A stretch of DNA of 64,000 nt from Acidobacteriota bacterium (GTDB taxonomy: Bacteria; Acidobacteriota; Terriglobia; Terriglobales; Acidobacteriaceae). A program made the translations under genes and the position numbers. The stretch spans positions 62,001 through 126,000 of the forward strand of contig JAJZVX010000003.1 of NCBI GenBank assembly GCA_021846985.1. The letters run 5' to 3'. Under the pieces are notes generated by a model. The model was given only the letters and a program-made list of their open reading frames with translations, was not told where the DNA came from and did no database searches. Of this stretch, positions 1 to 6,134 are shown one piece after another (the first letter of the stretch is position 1; every line of letters begins with the position of its first letter).

Positions 1-496
1 CAAAACGCCCGCCGGGAACATTCGACGCTGCAGCGACCCCTTTGGTGCCGTACACACCGGGTTGACTTCCATTGGCTGAAGGAGCAGTACTACTGCCACT
101 CACCCATGTCCACATCTTTGTCGTGGGATTGTATTCCCATAGGTCATTTAGACCAAAGGCTAAAGTACCGTTTGCATCGTAGCCCATTCCACCAAACAGC
201 CAGAAATTACCGCTGCTGTCCGTCCAACTTGACGCGTACTCACGCCCACCGGGAACGTTGCTCGCGGAGGCAACCCCCAGCGAACCGTAGACGCCCGCCG
301 CGCCGCCAAATTTAGCGGCCACCGAATTGCTGCCACTCATCCACGTCCACTCATTGGCAGTGCTGGGTGGCGGGTTGGTTCCGCCCCCTCCTCCCGTTCC
401 GCCAGTCGTACTGCCGCCTCCGCCGCAACCTGATAGAAAAGCGGTGATCGAAAGAACCACAGGCAAGCAACGCGAAGCAATCGCACGCAACTTCAT
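1..496 (-). CDS. Kelch-repeat lipoprotein, N-terminal part (runs off the window)
   Basis: Reading leftward from ATG at 496 gives an open frame of 165 codons that leaves the window. The first 24 residues are a lipoprotein signal ending in the lipobox LSGC (Cys24), followed by a Gly/Thr/Pro-rich linker. The rest contains repeats of the type WTWMSGS...GVYGS..GVAS.SNVPGGREYASSWTDSSGNFWLFGG, with NDLWEYNP typical of Kelch (galactose-oxidase-like) beta-propeller blades. Such proteins are usually surface-attached and of unknown substrate. Two blades are visible. It could be a host gene at the edge of the mobile region or cargo; the sequence does not decide. Confidence 0.8.
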   Translation of the reverse strand, partial: MKLRAIASRCLPVVLSITAFLSGCGGGGSTTGGTGGGGGTNPPPSTANEWTWMSGSNSVAAKFGGAAGVYGSLGVASASNVPGGREYASSWTDSSGNFWLFGGMGYDANGTLAFGLNDLWEYNPTTKMWTWVSGSSTAPSANGSQPGVYGTKGVAAASNVPGGRF

Positions 497-642
497 CGAC
501 GCCCTCTTTCAACTCTGCCTTGCAATTGAGTCCAGAGATTCCCTGTGCAAGTCATCATAATCCGGTAATGTCTTGAATGCAATGACAATGTGACTCATCG
601 ACTGTGTACGCATCGGGTGCGCTCCTTTGACCATAGCCACAG

Positions 643-858
643 ATGCCGCTCGACATCCGCATTCGCTTTGGTCGCGCCCTTCGCCGTATTCGCGAAGAGC
701 AGGGAATCAACCAGGAAGAAGCGGCAGAGCGTTGTGGGCTACACAGGACATACTACTCCGGCATAGAGCGCGGCGTGCGCAACGTTTCTCTTGTGAACAT
801 CGAAAGGGTTGCAAAAGGGTTGAAAACCAGCCTGCCCGATCTGTTTCGCCGAGTCTGA
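643..858 (+). CDS. Small XRE-family HTH regulator (71 aa)
   Basis: The protein is essentially one helix-turn-helix domain of the Cro/C1 type: RFGRALRRIREEQGINQEEAAERCGLHRTYYSGIERG, with the recognition helix around residues 28-40. Length and sequence resemble controller (C) proteins of restriction-modification systems and small phage-type repressors. No restriction or methylase gene is visible nearby. The gene converges with the leftward PIN-like/DUF5677-like operon, and the natural guess is that it regulates that operon or itself. No clear Shine-Dalgarno sequence precedes the ATG. Confidence is high for the fold and low for the regulatory target. Confidence 0.85.
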   Translation: MPLDIRIRFGRALRRIREEQGINQEEAAERCGLHRTYYSGIERGVRNVSLVNIERVAKGLKTSLPDLFRRV

Positions 859-905
859 CCTCCATCGGAGATATAGCCTCATGGCTATTCCGCCCGTCGC
901 TGACG

Positions 906-1787
906 CTATACTGCCAATAGCATGCTATTGCAGAAATCGTCATAGGAGCGGACCCGTGTTGCAAGGTGAGCTACCCGAGCGATCTCCTGCAAGCACCTCT
1001 CCTGCATTCCGTTAACTTCGGCTGAGATGAACTGGTTGCAATAGGGGAGGTAGATCGACATAAATAAATCGATCCGGCCCGCTGAATACTTATCTCTCTT
1101 GCTCCGATCGGCAAGGCTTCGGTCGAACCATGCAAGCAGGTACGAATATGCAACCGCGCGGAACGGAGGACACCTCTCCATGAAGTCCCTCACCGTGGAT
1201 TCTGAGGCATCTCCCACGGCCACACGACTGTAAAGTTCCTGACCAAAACTCCAGAGCAACCCTCCGTCGGCTTCGACCATTGGCAGGACTTCGTCAAATT
1301 TGAGTGGCGCAGTTCTGCCGTGACGCTGAATGACCTCCATCAGCTTCGGACGAAGATGGGACCACACACCCTCAAACTCCTTCCTTGAATCCTTGAGACT
1401 CCGAAACTGCGCCTCAGCGAGTGCGTCATCATTGATGAAGTTCTCGCGTGCAATCAACCGGGCGCACCCAGCCGAAGAGACATTTACCGCTCTCCAATCG
1501 AATCCCAGGGGATATCGCTCGTATGCCGCAATCAGGACCCGTAGAATCTCGTTTTGGGGAAGCAAGTAATCGCCGGGACCTGCCTGCGATTTGTTCACCC
1601 ATTTCATGATGGCTTTGCGCTTCGACGTGTCAGGTGTCGCGCATACTTCCCCGACGCACAGATCGGTAATTCTCACGAAATAGGCGGCACGCAGCGCTGC
1701 CATGATGTCGTCAGAACGCACACCATCCTCCAGCATCCTGTTGTAGGCGCTGGTATCAAAAATCAGCACTGGGCGATTCCCGATCAT
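906..1787 (-). CDS. PIN-like domain protein (293 aa), unknown function
   Basis: The N-terminus VLIFDTSAYNRML has the beta-strand plus Asp (D10) that opens PIN nuclease domains. Near the C-terminus, GRIDLFMSIYLPYCNQFISAE resembles the distal PIN strand-helix in which an acidic residue normally follows PYC; here it is Asn, so the acidic site may be altered. The middle ~150 residues are helical and not recognised. The gene is second in a leftward operon, 57 bp after the DUF5677-like gene. PIN proteins are usually metal-dependent RNases, often toxins, but at 293 aa this is about twice the length of a normal VapC-type toxin. Nuclease activity is an inference. Confidence 0.6.
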   Translation of the reverse strand: MIGNRPVLIFDTSAYNRMLEDGVRSDDIMAALRAAYFVRITDLCVGEVCATPDTSKRKAIMKWVNKSQAGPGDYLLPQNEILRVLIAAYERYPLGFDWRAVNVSSAGCARLIARENFINDDALAEAQFRSLKDSRKEFEGVWSHLRPKLMEVIQRHGRTAPLKFDEVLPMVEADGGLLWSFGQELYSRVAVGDASESTVRDFMERCPPFRAVAYSYLLAWFDRSLADRSKRDKYSAGRIDLFMSIYLPYCNQFISAEVNGMQERCLQEIARVAHLATRVRSYDDFCNSMLLAV

Positions 1788-1844
1788 CGGTTAGGTCCGT
1801 CTACCTGCTGAATGCGTCACGGTTCACTGCGTCCTCCGGTACCC

Positions 1845-2864
1845 CTAACCTAGCAATTCTCGCTCCAATTGTTTTACCTCGTCATCGGTGTCCATGAACG
1901 GCAGAAATTCTGCCTGCTTCATTTTGTTGAGAATCTTGTCATCCCATTTTGAAAACTGATATTCATCAATTATCGTGCGGAGTACGATCTTGTACAGGCA
2001 AACTGCAAGGTAATGATGGGTTGTAGCGAGTTTCTCGAAAGATGATGCCTTAAGGCCAAATCCAGTTAGTCCCGCAGCGTGAGTGTACCAACTCAGTTGC
2101 GCGTATTTGACCTCATAAACTTCCTCGAAAGGTTCCCCCAGCATGACAACGCGGTCACGGAGATTGAGTCCTGACCAGTGCTTCATCTTGATGTTCGCTC
2201 CCCAGAGCCTCTTCCGTTCAGCATCAATTTGGGCCGCGTTGTTCTTGATAAAGAGAGCATGAACTGTTGTGTCAACCGACGCAGTAGGATGAGCAGTTTT
2301 GTATGCGATCATCATCTTCGCTGCGCGTAGCTTTTCAATCTCCGAGAACGCGGCGACCTTGGCTATCGCATCTGGGATTCGCTTGATGAGCGCGAGGTCC
2401 ACCGCCAATTCGAACAGGCTTCGCGTAATCATTGCAATCGCCTGAAAATCTTTTGCATAGCGCAGCGACAGGAGACTTTCTATATTTGCTTTGGTGCGCA
2501 TGTAAATTCCCTTGAAGCAACGATCCCGGTCTGTTTCCGCCAGAAGGCCAGACAAAACGCTGGAAATCTCCTTCTTGTCAAACTCGTTGAGGCTCTTGAT
2601 GACCGTGTACAACCGCTCACCAAAGGTGGCTGAGTCTGGCCCGATACGAAGAGACAGTTTGCGGAACACGCGCATCGCGTCATGCGACGTAAAGGCCCCT
2701 TTTTGCATTCCTGTGACGTGAGCGAAGGCTTGTTTGATTGGAAACTTGACAGCCTTCACTTCCACGTAGAGTTCCCTAATCGCTTCTGGCTCGACGCCAT
2801 CGAGACGCTGTACCACGTCAGCCGTACTCAGCTCAAATTCCACTCCACCCACCGTAAAGGTCAT
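1845..2864 (-). CDS. DUF5677-like helical protein with an N-terminal putative DNA-binding module (339 aa)
   Basis: ATG at 2864 is chosen over an in-frame GTG at 2870 because GGAG lies 5 bases upstream of it. Residues 1-75 form a compact module (TVGGVEFELS..DVVQRLDGVEPEAIRELYVEVK...FPIKQAFAHVTG....FTSHDAMRVFRKL) that resembles an N-terminal segment I recall from assorted predicted defence proteins; this is from memory, not a search. The remainder is alpha-helical and similar to DUF5677 (AMITRSLFELAVDLALIKR and a C-terminal YTHAAG helix). Biochemical function is unknown. It is the first gene of an operon with the PIN-like protein, and its promoter carries 15-bp iterons. The gene is visibly less GC-rich than the chromosome further right. 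Confidence 0.6.
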   Translation of the reverse strand: MTFTVGGVEFELSTADVVQRLDGVEPEAIRELYVEVKAVKFPIKQAFAHVTGMQKGAFTSHDAMRVFRKLSLRIGPDSATFGERLYTVIKSLNEFDKKEISSVLSGLLAETDRDRCFKGIYMRTKANIESLLSLRYAKDFQAIAMITRSLFELAVDLALIKRIPDAIAKVAAFSEIEKLRAAKMMIAYKTAHPTASVDTTVHALFIKNNAAQIDAERKRLWGANIKMKHWSGLNLRDRVVMLGEPFEEVYEVKYAQLSWYTHAAGLTGFGLKASSFEKLATTHHYLAVCLYKIVLRTIIDEYQFSKWDDKILNKMKQAEFLPFMDTDDEVKQLERELLG

Positions 2865-2887
2865 TGGCACTCCCTAGCGAAAATACT

Positions 2888-2929
2888 ATTGTATCACCTA
2901 TTTATAAAACACCTTTTAAGGCGACACCT
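2888..2929 (-). promoter_or_regulatory. Promoter region with three CACCT iterons at 15-bp spacing
   Basis: On the plus strand CACCT begins at 2895, 2910 and 2925, exactly 15 bp apart; the first and third copies share the longer CACCTATT. On the minus strand a -10-like TACAAT (2893-2888) precedes the DUF5677-like gene, whose ATG is about 24 bases further on. The iterons overlap the -10 to -35 zone, as expected for repressor sites. The binding protein is unknown; the nearby XRE regulator is a candidate. Confidence 0.45.
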
Positions 2930-3094
2930 ATTATTACTCCACTATTCAGAAATTAGAGCCAAGTGGCGTTATTTCAATAAACTAGCGATATTCTGTTGTT
3001 TGGAGTGCGGCGATAAGCACCCGACTTCGATCAGAACTTCGTTGTCAGATAGAAACATGAGGTTCTCCCGTAAGCAGGCAGCGTCCTCATGGAT

Positions 3095-3122
3095 TGTAAT
3101 GGAATCCGTTACAGCGTAATAT
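3095..3122 (+). promoter_or_regulatory. Promoter and palindromic operator of the RHH/PIN toxin-antitoxin operon
   Basis: TGTAATGGAATCCGTTACA (3095-3113) is a near-perfect palindrome, of the form GTAA.GGA.TCC.TTAC. A -35-like TTGTAA (3094-3099), a 17-bp spacer and a -10 TAATAT (3117-3122) overlap it. The start codon is at 3129, so the transcript would begin at or next to the ATG. This arrangement fits autorepression by the ribbon-helix-helix antitoxin. Confidence 0.6.
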
Positions 3123-3128
3123 CTAGGT

Positions 3129-3419
3129 ATGGCTACTGCTACTGCAAGGAAATCAAAGGCCTACACAATCAGCTTGCCGCCCGAGCTGGCGCAGAGGGCA
3201 GAGGCGCTGGCTCAGCGGGACAGCCGCACTATGAGCGAGCTATTCCGCGAAGCCTTCCGCACGTACTCTGCACAGCAGGCGCGAACGACGCTGGATGAGT
3301 TGGGCGAGTACGCGGCAGGCCGCAATCCGAAGGGCTACACCGAGGCCGATGTGCCCCGGCTCATACAAGAGGTGCGCGCCGAGAAGCCGCGCCGTCAAAA
3401 GGTACGGTCTAACGGGTGA
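3129..3419 (+). CDS. Ribbon-helix-helix antitoxin (96 aa)
   Basis: The N-terminal part, AYTISLPPELAQRAEALAQRDSRTMSELFREAFRTY, is a standard ribbon-helix-helix (CopG/MetJ type) DNA-binding domain: a beta-strand at residues 10-16 followed by two helices. The C-terminal tail (residues 55-96) is charged and proline-containing and probably wraps the toxin. The stop overlaps the toxin start in GTGA, so the two are translationally coupled. A palindromic operator lies directly upstream. The protein is expected to neutralise the PIN RNase encoded next and to repress the operon. There is no usable Shine-Dalgarno sequence, and the transcript is probably leaderless. Confidence 0.85.
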   Translation: MATATARKSKAYTISLPPELAQRAEALAQRDSRTMSELFREAFRTYSAQQARTTLDELGEYAAGRNPKGYTEADVPRLIQEVRAEKPRRQKVRSNG

Positions 3420-3814
3420 TCGTCGTCATCGATACAAACGTCTGGATTTCCGCGCTTCAGTTTGCGAAACATCGCGGCACGCCGACTCTGGCGCTCGAAA
3501 AAGCGATGAGCGAAGACGTGATTGCTACCTGTGACGAGATTGACGTGGAGATCGTGCGCGTCCTGACGGAAAAGTTCTCATGGGAACAACACCGGGCAAC
3601 GTCGGCGCTGCAAGCGATTCTGGCGCGTGGCATCCGTGTGAAAATTCGAGGCACGGTAAAGGAATGCCGTGATCCCGGCGACGATATGTTTCTGGAGTGC
3701 GCTGCCCTTGCGAAAGCGGATTTGCTGGTTGCAGGTGACAAAGATTTATTGACTCTCGGCGCGTACAAGGGAACGCGCATTGTCACACCCTCGGAGTACC
3801 TGAGCGCAAGATAA
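3416..3814 (+). CDS. PIN-domain RNase toxin (132 aa)
   Basis: Starts at GTG 3416, overlapping the antitoxin stop by 4 bases. It has the PIN signature MIVVIDTNVWISAL (Asp6), an internal acidic residue in ATCDEIDVEIVRVL, and the C-terminal DPGDDMFLECAALAKADLLVAGDKDLL that supplies the remaining acidic ligands. This matches the family of putative toxin components of the PIN family (TIGR00305 type). Such proteins are Mg-dependent endoribonucleases that inhibit growth by cutting RNA when not bound by antitoxin. All expected acidic positions appear intact. The gene ends 16 bp before the convergent ardC stop and shares a hairpin with it. Confidence 0.88.
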   Translation: MIVVIDTNVWISALQFAKHRGTPTLALEKAMSEDVIATCDEIDVEIVRVLTEKFSWEQHRATSALQAILARGIRVKIRGTVKECRDPGDDMFLECAALAKADLLVAGDKDLLTLGAYKGTRIVTPSEYLSAR

Positions 3815-3820
3815 ACATCC

Positions 3821-3848
3821 CGGCCATGCTCAGAGATGAGCATGGCCG
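3821..3848. terminator. Bidirectional hairpin between the PIN toxin and ardC
   Basis: CGGCCATGCTCA (3821-3832), loop GAGA, then TGAGCATGGCCG (3837-3848) make a perfect 12-bp stem. It sits between convergent genes and overlaps the last codons and stop of ardC. No U-run follows on either strand, so it may act as a transcript-end stabiliser rather than a classical terminator. Confidence 0.6.
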
Positions 3849-4846
3849 TAGATTGCCGGGACGATATTCATCGCAACGGCTGCGGGGATGCCGCTGACAG
3901 CGGCATCCCCGGCGTTTTCGATTGCTTCCTTCTCTTCTTCAAACGTGCTGCCGAGGATCAGGTCCACGGCTCTCTGCGCATTGGCGGCGGCATGAACGAT
4001 GAGCCGGTTGTCTTCCTCCAGCTTGGCAATCCAGTTCTGGATGTAAGCGGTGGTGTTGCGGTCGGTGTGCTCGTTAGCAATACCAGCGATAGCGCAAAGA
4101 AAGGCCGCGCCCATCTCTGCTACCAATTCCTCTTTGCTGTAAAGCTCATCTCCAAAGCGGTCGCTAAAGATGCGATGTAGACGGCTCTCGTGGCCGGTGC
4201 TGTGTACCAGTTCGTGAAAGAGCGTGCTGTAATAGTGCGGCGCATCCACAAAGCGGCTGCGGGCGGGCACGTGGACGGAATCGGTAGAGGGCCGGTAATA
4301 AGCGCGGTGTTCGGTAGGGCTGTTGAGATGGAGCGCCGGGCGATTCTCCCATCTGGCTACAATGCTCTCGCAGAGTTCGTCTTCGCCAATCTCCGGCGCG
4401 ATGGCGGGTTGCGAGATTTCAGGAAGCGTGAGGCCGTCGCACTGCTCCACGTTGAAAACCGTGTAGTGGCAAAGAACGAAGGGCACGCGCTCATCCTCGC
4501 TCGTTGCTTCCTCGTCTTTCGTGGCGTGTTCGGGAAGCTGCTTGTAAAAGACAATCGGCGTACCGTGCTCGCCTTTGCGGACACTGCCTTTCAATGCCTG
4601 CGCCTGCTTGAAGGTAAGCCAGAACGGAGAGACGTACTCGCTAGACCAAAGCAAGAGAACATTGATGCCACGGTAGGGTTTGCCGGTATAGAAGTTGCGC
4701 GGGAACGGGCCGCCAGCATAGCGCGGCGTCTTCCACGGCTTTTCCCACGGAATCACGCCCGCTTTGAGGCTGGAAATAATGCGCTCGGTAACGGTCTGGT
4801 AGATGCTTGGCCTGCTGGCTGCCTTACGGTAGTTGCGATGTGCCAT
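3830..4846 (-). CDS. ardC: ArdC-type antirestriction protein: ssDNA-binding domain plus metallopeptidase (338 aa)
   Basis: Residues 12-130 match the N-terminal ssDNA-binding domain of ArdC-like proteins (IYQTVTERIISSLKAGVIPWEKPW...NFYTGKPYRGINVLLLW...GSVRKGEHGTPIVFYK). Residues 211-220 are the zinc-metallopeptidase motif HELVHSTGHE, with a downstream KEELVAEMGAAFL supplying the third ligand. ArdC is carried in the leading region of conjugative elements, where it protects incoming DNA from host restriction. AGGAG lies about 11 bases before the ATG. A very large inverted repeat lies 73 bp upstream of the start. The last codons overlap one hairpin, and a second perfect 12-bp inverted repeat is embedded in the 3' coding sequence. 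This gene supports reading the region as a transferable element. Confidence 0.92.
   Translation of the reverse strand: MAHRNYRKAASRPSIYQTVTERIISSLKAGVIPWEKPWKTPRYAGGPFPRNFYTGKPYRGINVLLLWSSEYVSPFWLTFKQAQALKGSVRKGEHGTPIVFYKQLPEHATKDEEATSEDERVPFVLCHYTVFNVEQCDGLTLPEISQPAIAPEIGEDELCESIVARWENRPALHLNSPTEHRAYYRPSTDSVHVPARSRFVDAPHYYSTLFHELVHSTGHESRLHRIFSDRFGDELYSKEELVAEMGAAFLCAIAGIANEHTDRNTTAYIQNWIAKLEEDNRLIVHAAANAQRAVDLILGSTFEEEKEAIENAGDAAVSGIPAAVAMNIVPAIYGHAHL
3884..3910. repeat. Perfect 12-bp inverted repeat inside the ardC 3' end
   Basis: GGGGATGCCGCT (3884-3895), 3-base loop, AGCGGCATCCCC (3899-3910). It lies within ardC codons, about 36 bp from the bidirectional hairpin at 3821. A perfect stem inside coding sequence suggests a structural role at the end of the transcript, though chance cannot be excluded. 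Confidence 0.55.
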
Positions 4847-4918
4847 GACGTTTCGCTCTCCTGTGCTGCCCTCGTGGGGCGGAATCTGAAGGAGGGCTAT
4901 TGCCTTTGGCTCTCAACC

Positions 4919-5102
4919 AAATTTCTTTCGTTGAGTGCCCCCGCTTCATGTCTTTCGCGGCGGGCAGAGGCGAGGCGGGTTCGGTCAATGCCGCGCGTTC
5001 TTCTGCGCGTTTATCGAAGCGCAGCGGAGAGCATTGACGGGTTCCGACCGGCTCTGCCATAAAGCCGCATGAAGCGGGGGCACTTGATGAAAGAAGAAAT
5101 TT
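4919..5102. other. Nested ~184-bp inverted repeat upstream of ardC (candidate ssDNA hairpin or single-stranded promoter)
   Basis: Five nested complementary blocks share one centre near 5013: AAATTTCTT 4919-4927 with 5094-5102; GTGCCCCCGCTTCATG 4935-4950 with 5068-5083 (16 bp, perfect); GGCAGAG 4963-4969 with 5052-5058; GTCAATG 4984-4990 with 5032-5038; CTGCGC 5003-5008 with 5019-5024 around a 10-base loop. The whole can fold as one long interrupted hairpin. It fills most of the 458-bp gap between the divergent ardC and higBA genes and carries no convincing ORF. Known precedents for such structures beside antirestriction genes are the Frpo/ssi single-stranded promoters of conjugative plasmids. 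An oriT, a structured RNA or a small palindromic mobile element are alternatives. Confidence 0.7.
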
Positions 5103-5268
5103 CGGTCTACTTCCGCATTGCTTTGGTTATTTAGGGACTGGCGTAGCGGGCAGGACACGGGCTCCGCCGTGGTGGATGGCGGAAGACGGCGACGATGAAT
5201 GGGCTGGAGGGAAGGAAAGAACTCCTTCCCGAAAGGCATGGAAAAACTTGAAACGCCTGCCTCGGCAT

Positions 5269-5304
5269 TTGACAAGTGTTAGGCTACGGGCTACAGTATT
5301 TCGG
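5269..5304 (+). promoter_or_regulatory. Strong sigma-70-type promoter of higBA, leaderless start
   Basis: TTGACA (5269-5274), 17-bp spacer, TACAGT (5292-5297). The GTG start of higB is at 5305, seven bases after the -10 box, so transcription should begin at or beside the start codon. The spacer has a direct repeat GGCTAC/GGGCTAC that could be part of the HigA operator. Confidence 0.7.
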
Positions 5305-5595
5305 GTGAGGATACGAAACTTCGTCCATAAGGGTTTGAAGAGGCTCTATGCGGACGACGCCACCAAAGGCGTTCCGCCCGATACCGTGGACAAGCTCCGC
5401 AAGATGTTTGCCTTTCTGGACGACATGGAAGACCCGGAAGAGTTGCGGATGCTGCCCTCGTGGAAGGCGCATACCTTGACAGGCGACCGCAAGGGCAAAT
5501 GGAGCCTGAGCGTCACCGCCAATCGCAGGTTGACCTTTCGCATCGACGCCGCAGAGCATGAGATTTACGACGTGAACTTAGAGGACTACCACTAG
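5305..5595 (+). CDS. higB: HigB-family (RelE-like) toxin (96 aa)
   Basis: The start is set at GTG 5305 because the protein from there (RIRNFVHKGLKRLYADDATKG) matches the usual HigB N-terminus and the promoter's -10 box ends only 7 bases upstream. The sequence continues KLRKMFAFLDDMEDPEELRMLPSWKAHTLTGDRKGKWSLSVTANRRLTFRI, with GKWSLSVTANRRLTFR and a C-terminal DVNLEDYH characteristic of HigB/RelE mRNA interferases that cut mRNA on the ribosome. The toxin gene precedes its antitoxin, the normal higBA order. The frame is open further upstream, but that stretch contains the promoter and is not expected to be translated. Confidence 0.88.
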   Translation: MRIRNFVHKGLKRLYADDATKGVPPDTVDKLRKMFAFLDDMEDPEELRMLPSWKAHTLTGDRKGKWSLSVTANRRLTFRIDAAEHEIYDVNLEDYH

Positions 5596-5613
5596 GCCGA
5601 AGGAGAAAATACC

Positions 5614-5913
5614 ATGCCTATGAAGAACCCGCCCCATCCTGGGGATTTCATTCGGACGGAGATTATCGAGGCCGCAGGGTTGACGGTGACCGCTGCGGCG
5701 ATAGCGTTGCGCGTCTCGCGTCCTACGTTGTCCAGTCTGCTCAATGGCAAGGCCGATCTCTCCGGGGATATGGCGCTCCGTATCGAGAAAGCTTTTGGAG
5801 TGAAGATGGATACGTTGATGCGTATGCAGTCGTCTTACGACATTGCCCAAACGCGCAAGCGCGAGAAACAAATTCGTGTGCCGCGCATTTCCGTGTTGGC
5901 TGCCACGCATTAG
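5614..5913 (+). CDS. higA: HigA-family antitoxin, XRE HTH (99 aa)
   Basis: The N-terminus PPHPGDFIRTEIIEAAGLTVTAAAIALRVSRPTLSSLLNGKADLSGDMALRIEKAFG is the classical HigA/VapI helix-turn-helix, ending in a 30-residue basic tail. It should bind HigB and repress the promoter at 5269. AGGAG lies 9 bases before the ATG, unlike higB, which has no ribosome-binding site. The two genes are separated by 18 bp. Such pairs stabilise mobile elements, in agreement with the ardC and integrase context. Confidence 0.92.
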   Translation: MPMKNPPHPGDFIRTEIIEAAGLTVTAAAIALRVSRPTLSSLLNGKADLSGDMALRIEKAFGVKMDTLMRMQSSYDIAQTRKREKQIRVPRISVLAATH

Positions 5914-6016
5914 CGTGAGGCACCATGCCGGGGAACTTCTGCGGCGCGGCGGGAGAGCGGATCATTTGACAAGAGAAGTGCCGCCTACTTTCGTATGAAA
6001 GCGTCTGGTGGTGCCT

Positions 6017-6084
6017 GGCCCGGTTCCGGGCCGGAGTGGGGCCGGTTCCGGCCCCAAAACCATACCAGGATGGTTCCATCCTGG
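6017..6084. repeat. Three tandem perfect hairpins sharing a GGTTCC centre
   Basis: GGCCCGGTTCCGGGCC (6017-6032, 7-bp arms), GGGGCCGGTTCCGGCCCC (6038-6055, 8-bp arms) and CCAGGATGGTTCCATCCTGG (6065-6084, 9-bp arms) follow each other. All three have the same centre GG-TT-CC, but the third has different arms that remain perfectly complementary. They lie between convergent higA and the integrase. They may be terminators, integrase or excisionase sites, or a selfish palindromic repeat. Confidence 0.75.
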
Positions 6085-6134
6085 CTCCACTGGATAGCAG
6101 TGTTGATGGTCATCGGAAAGCAAGCAGTGCTGGT

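Noticed and set aside
5176-5304. An upstream in-frame start for HigB at 5176
   Set aside because: The extra 43 residues lie over the promoter and do not match HigB proteins; GTG 5305 gives the normal length.
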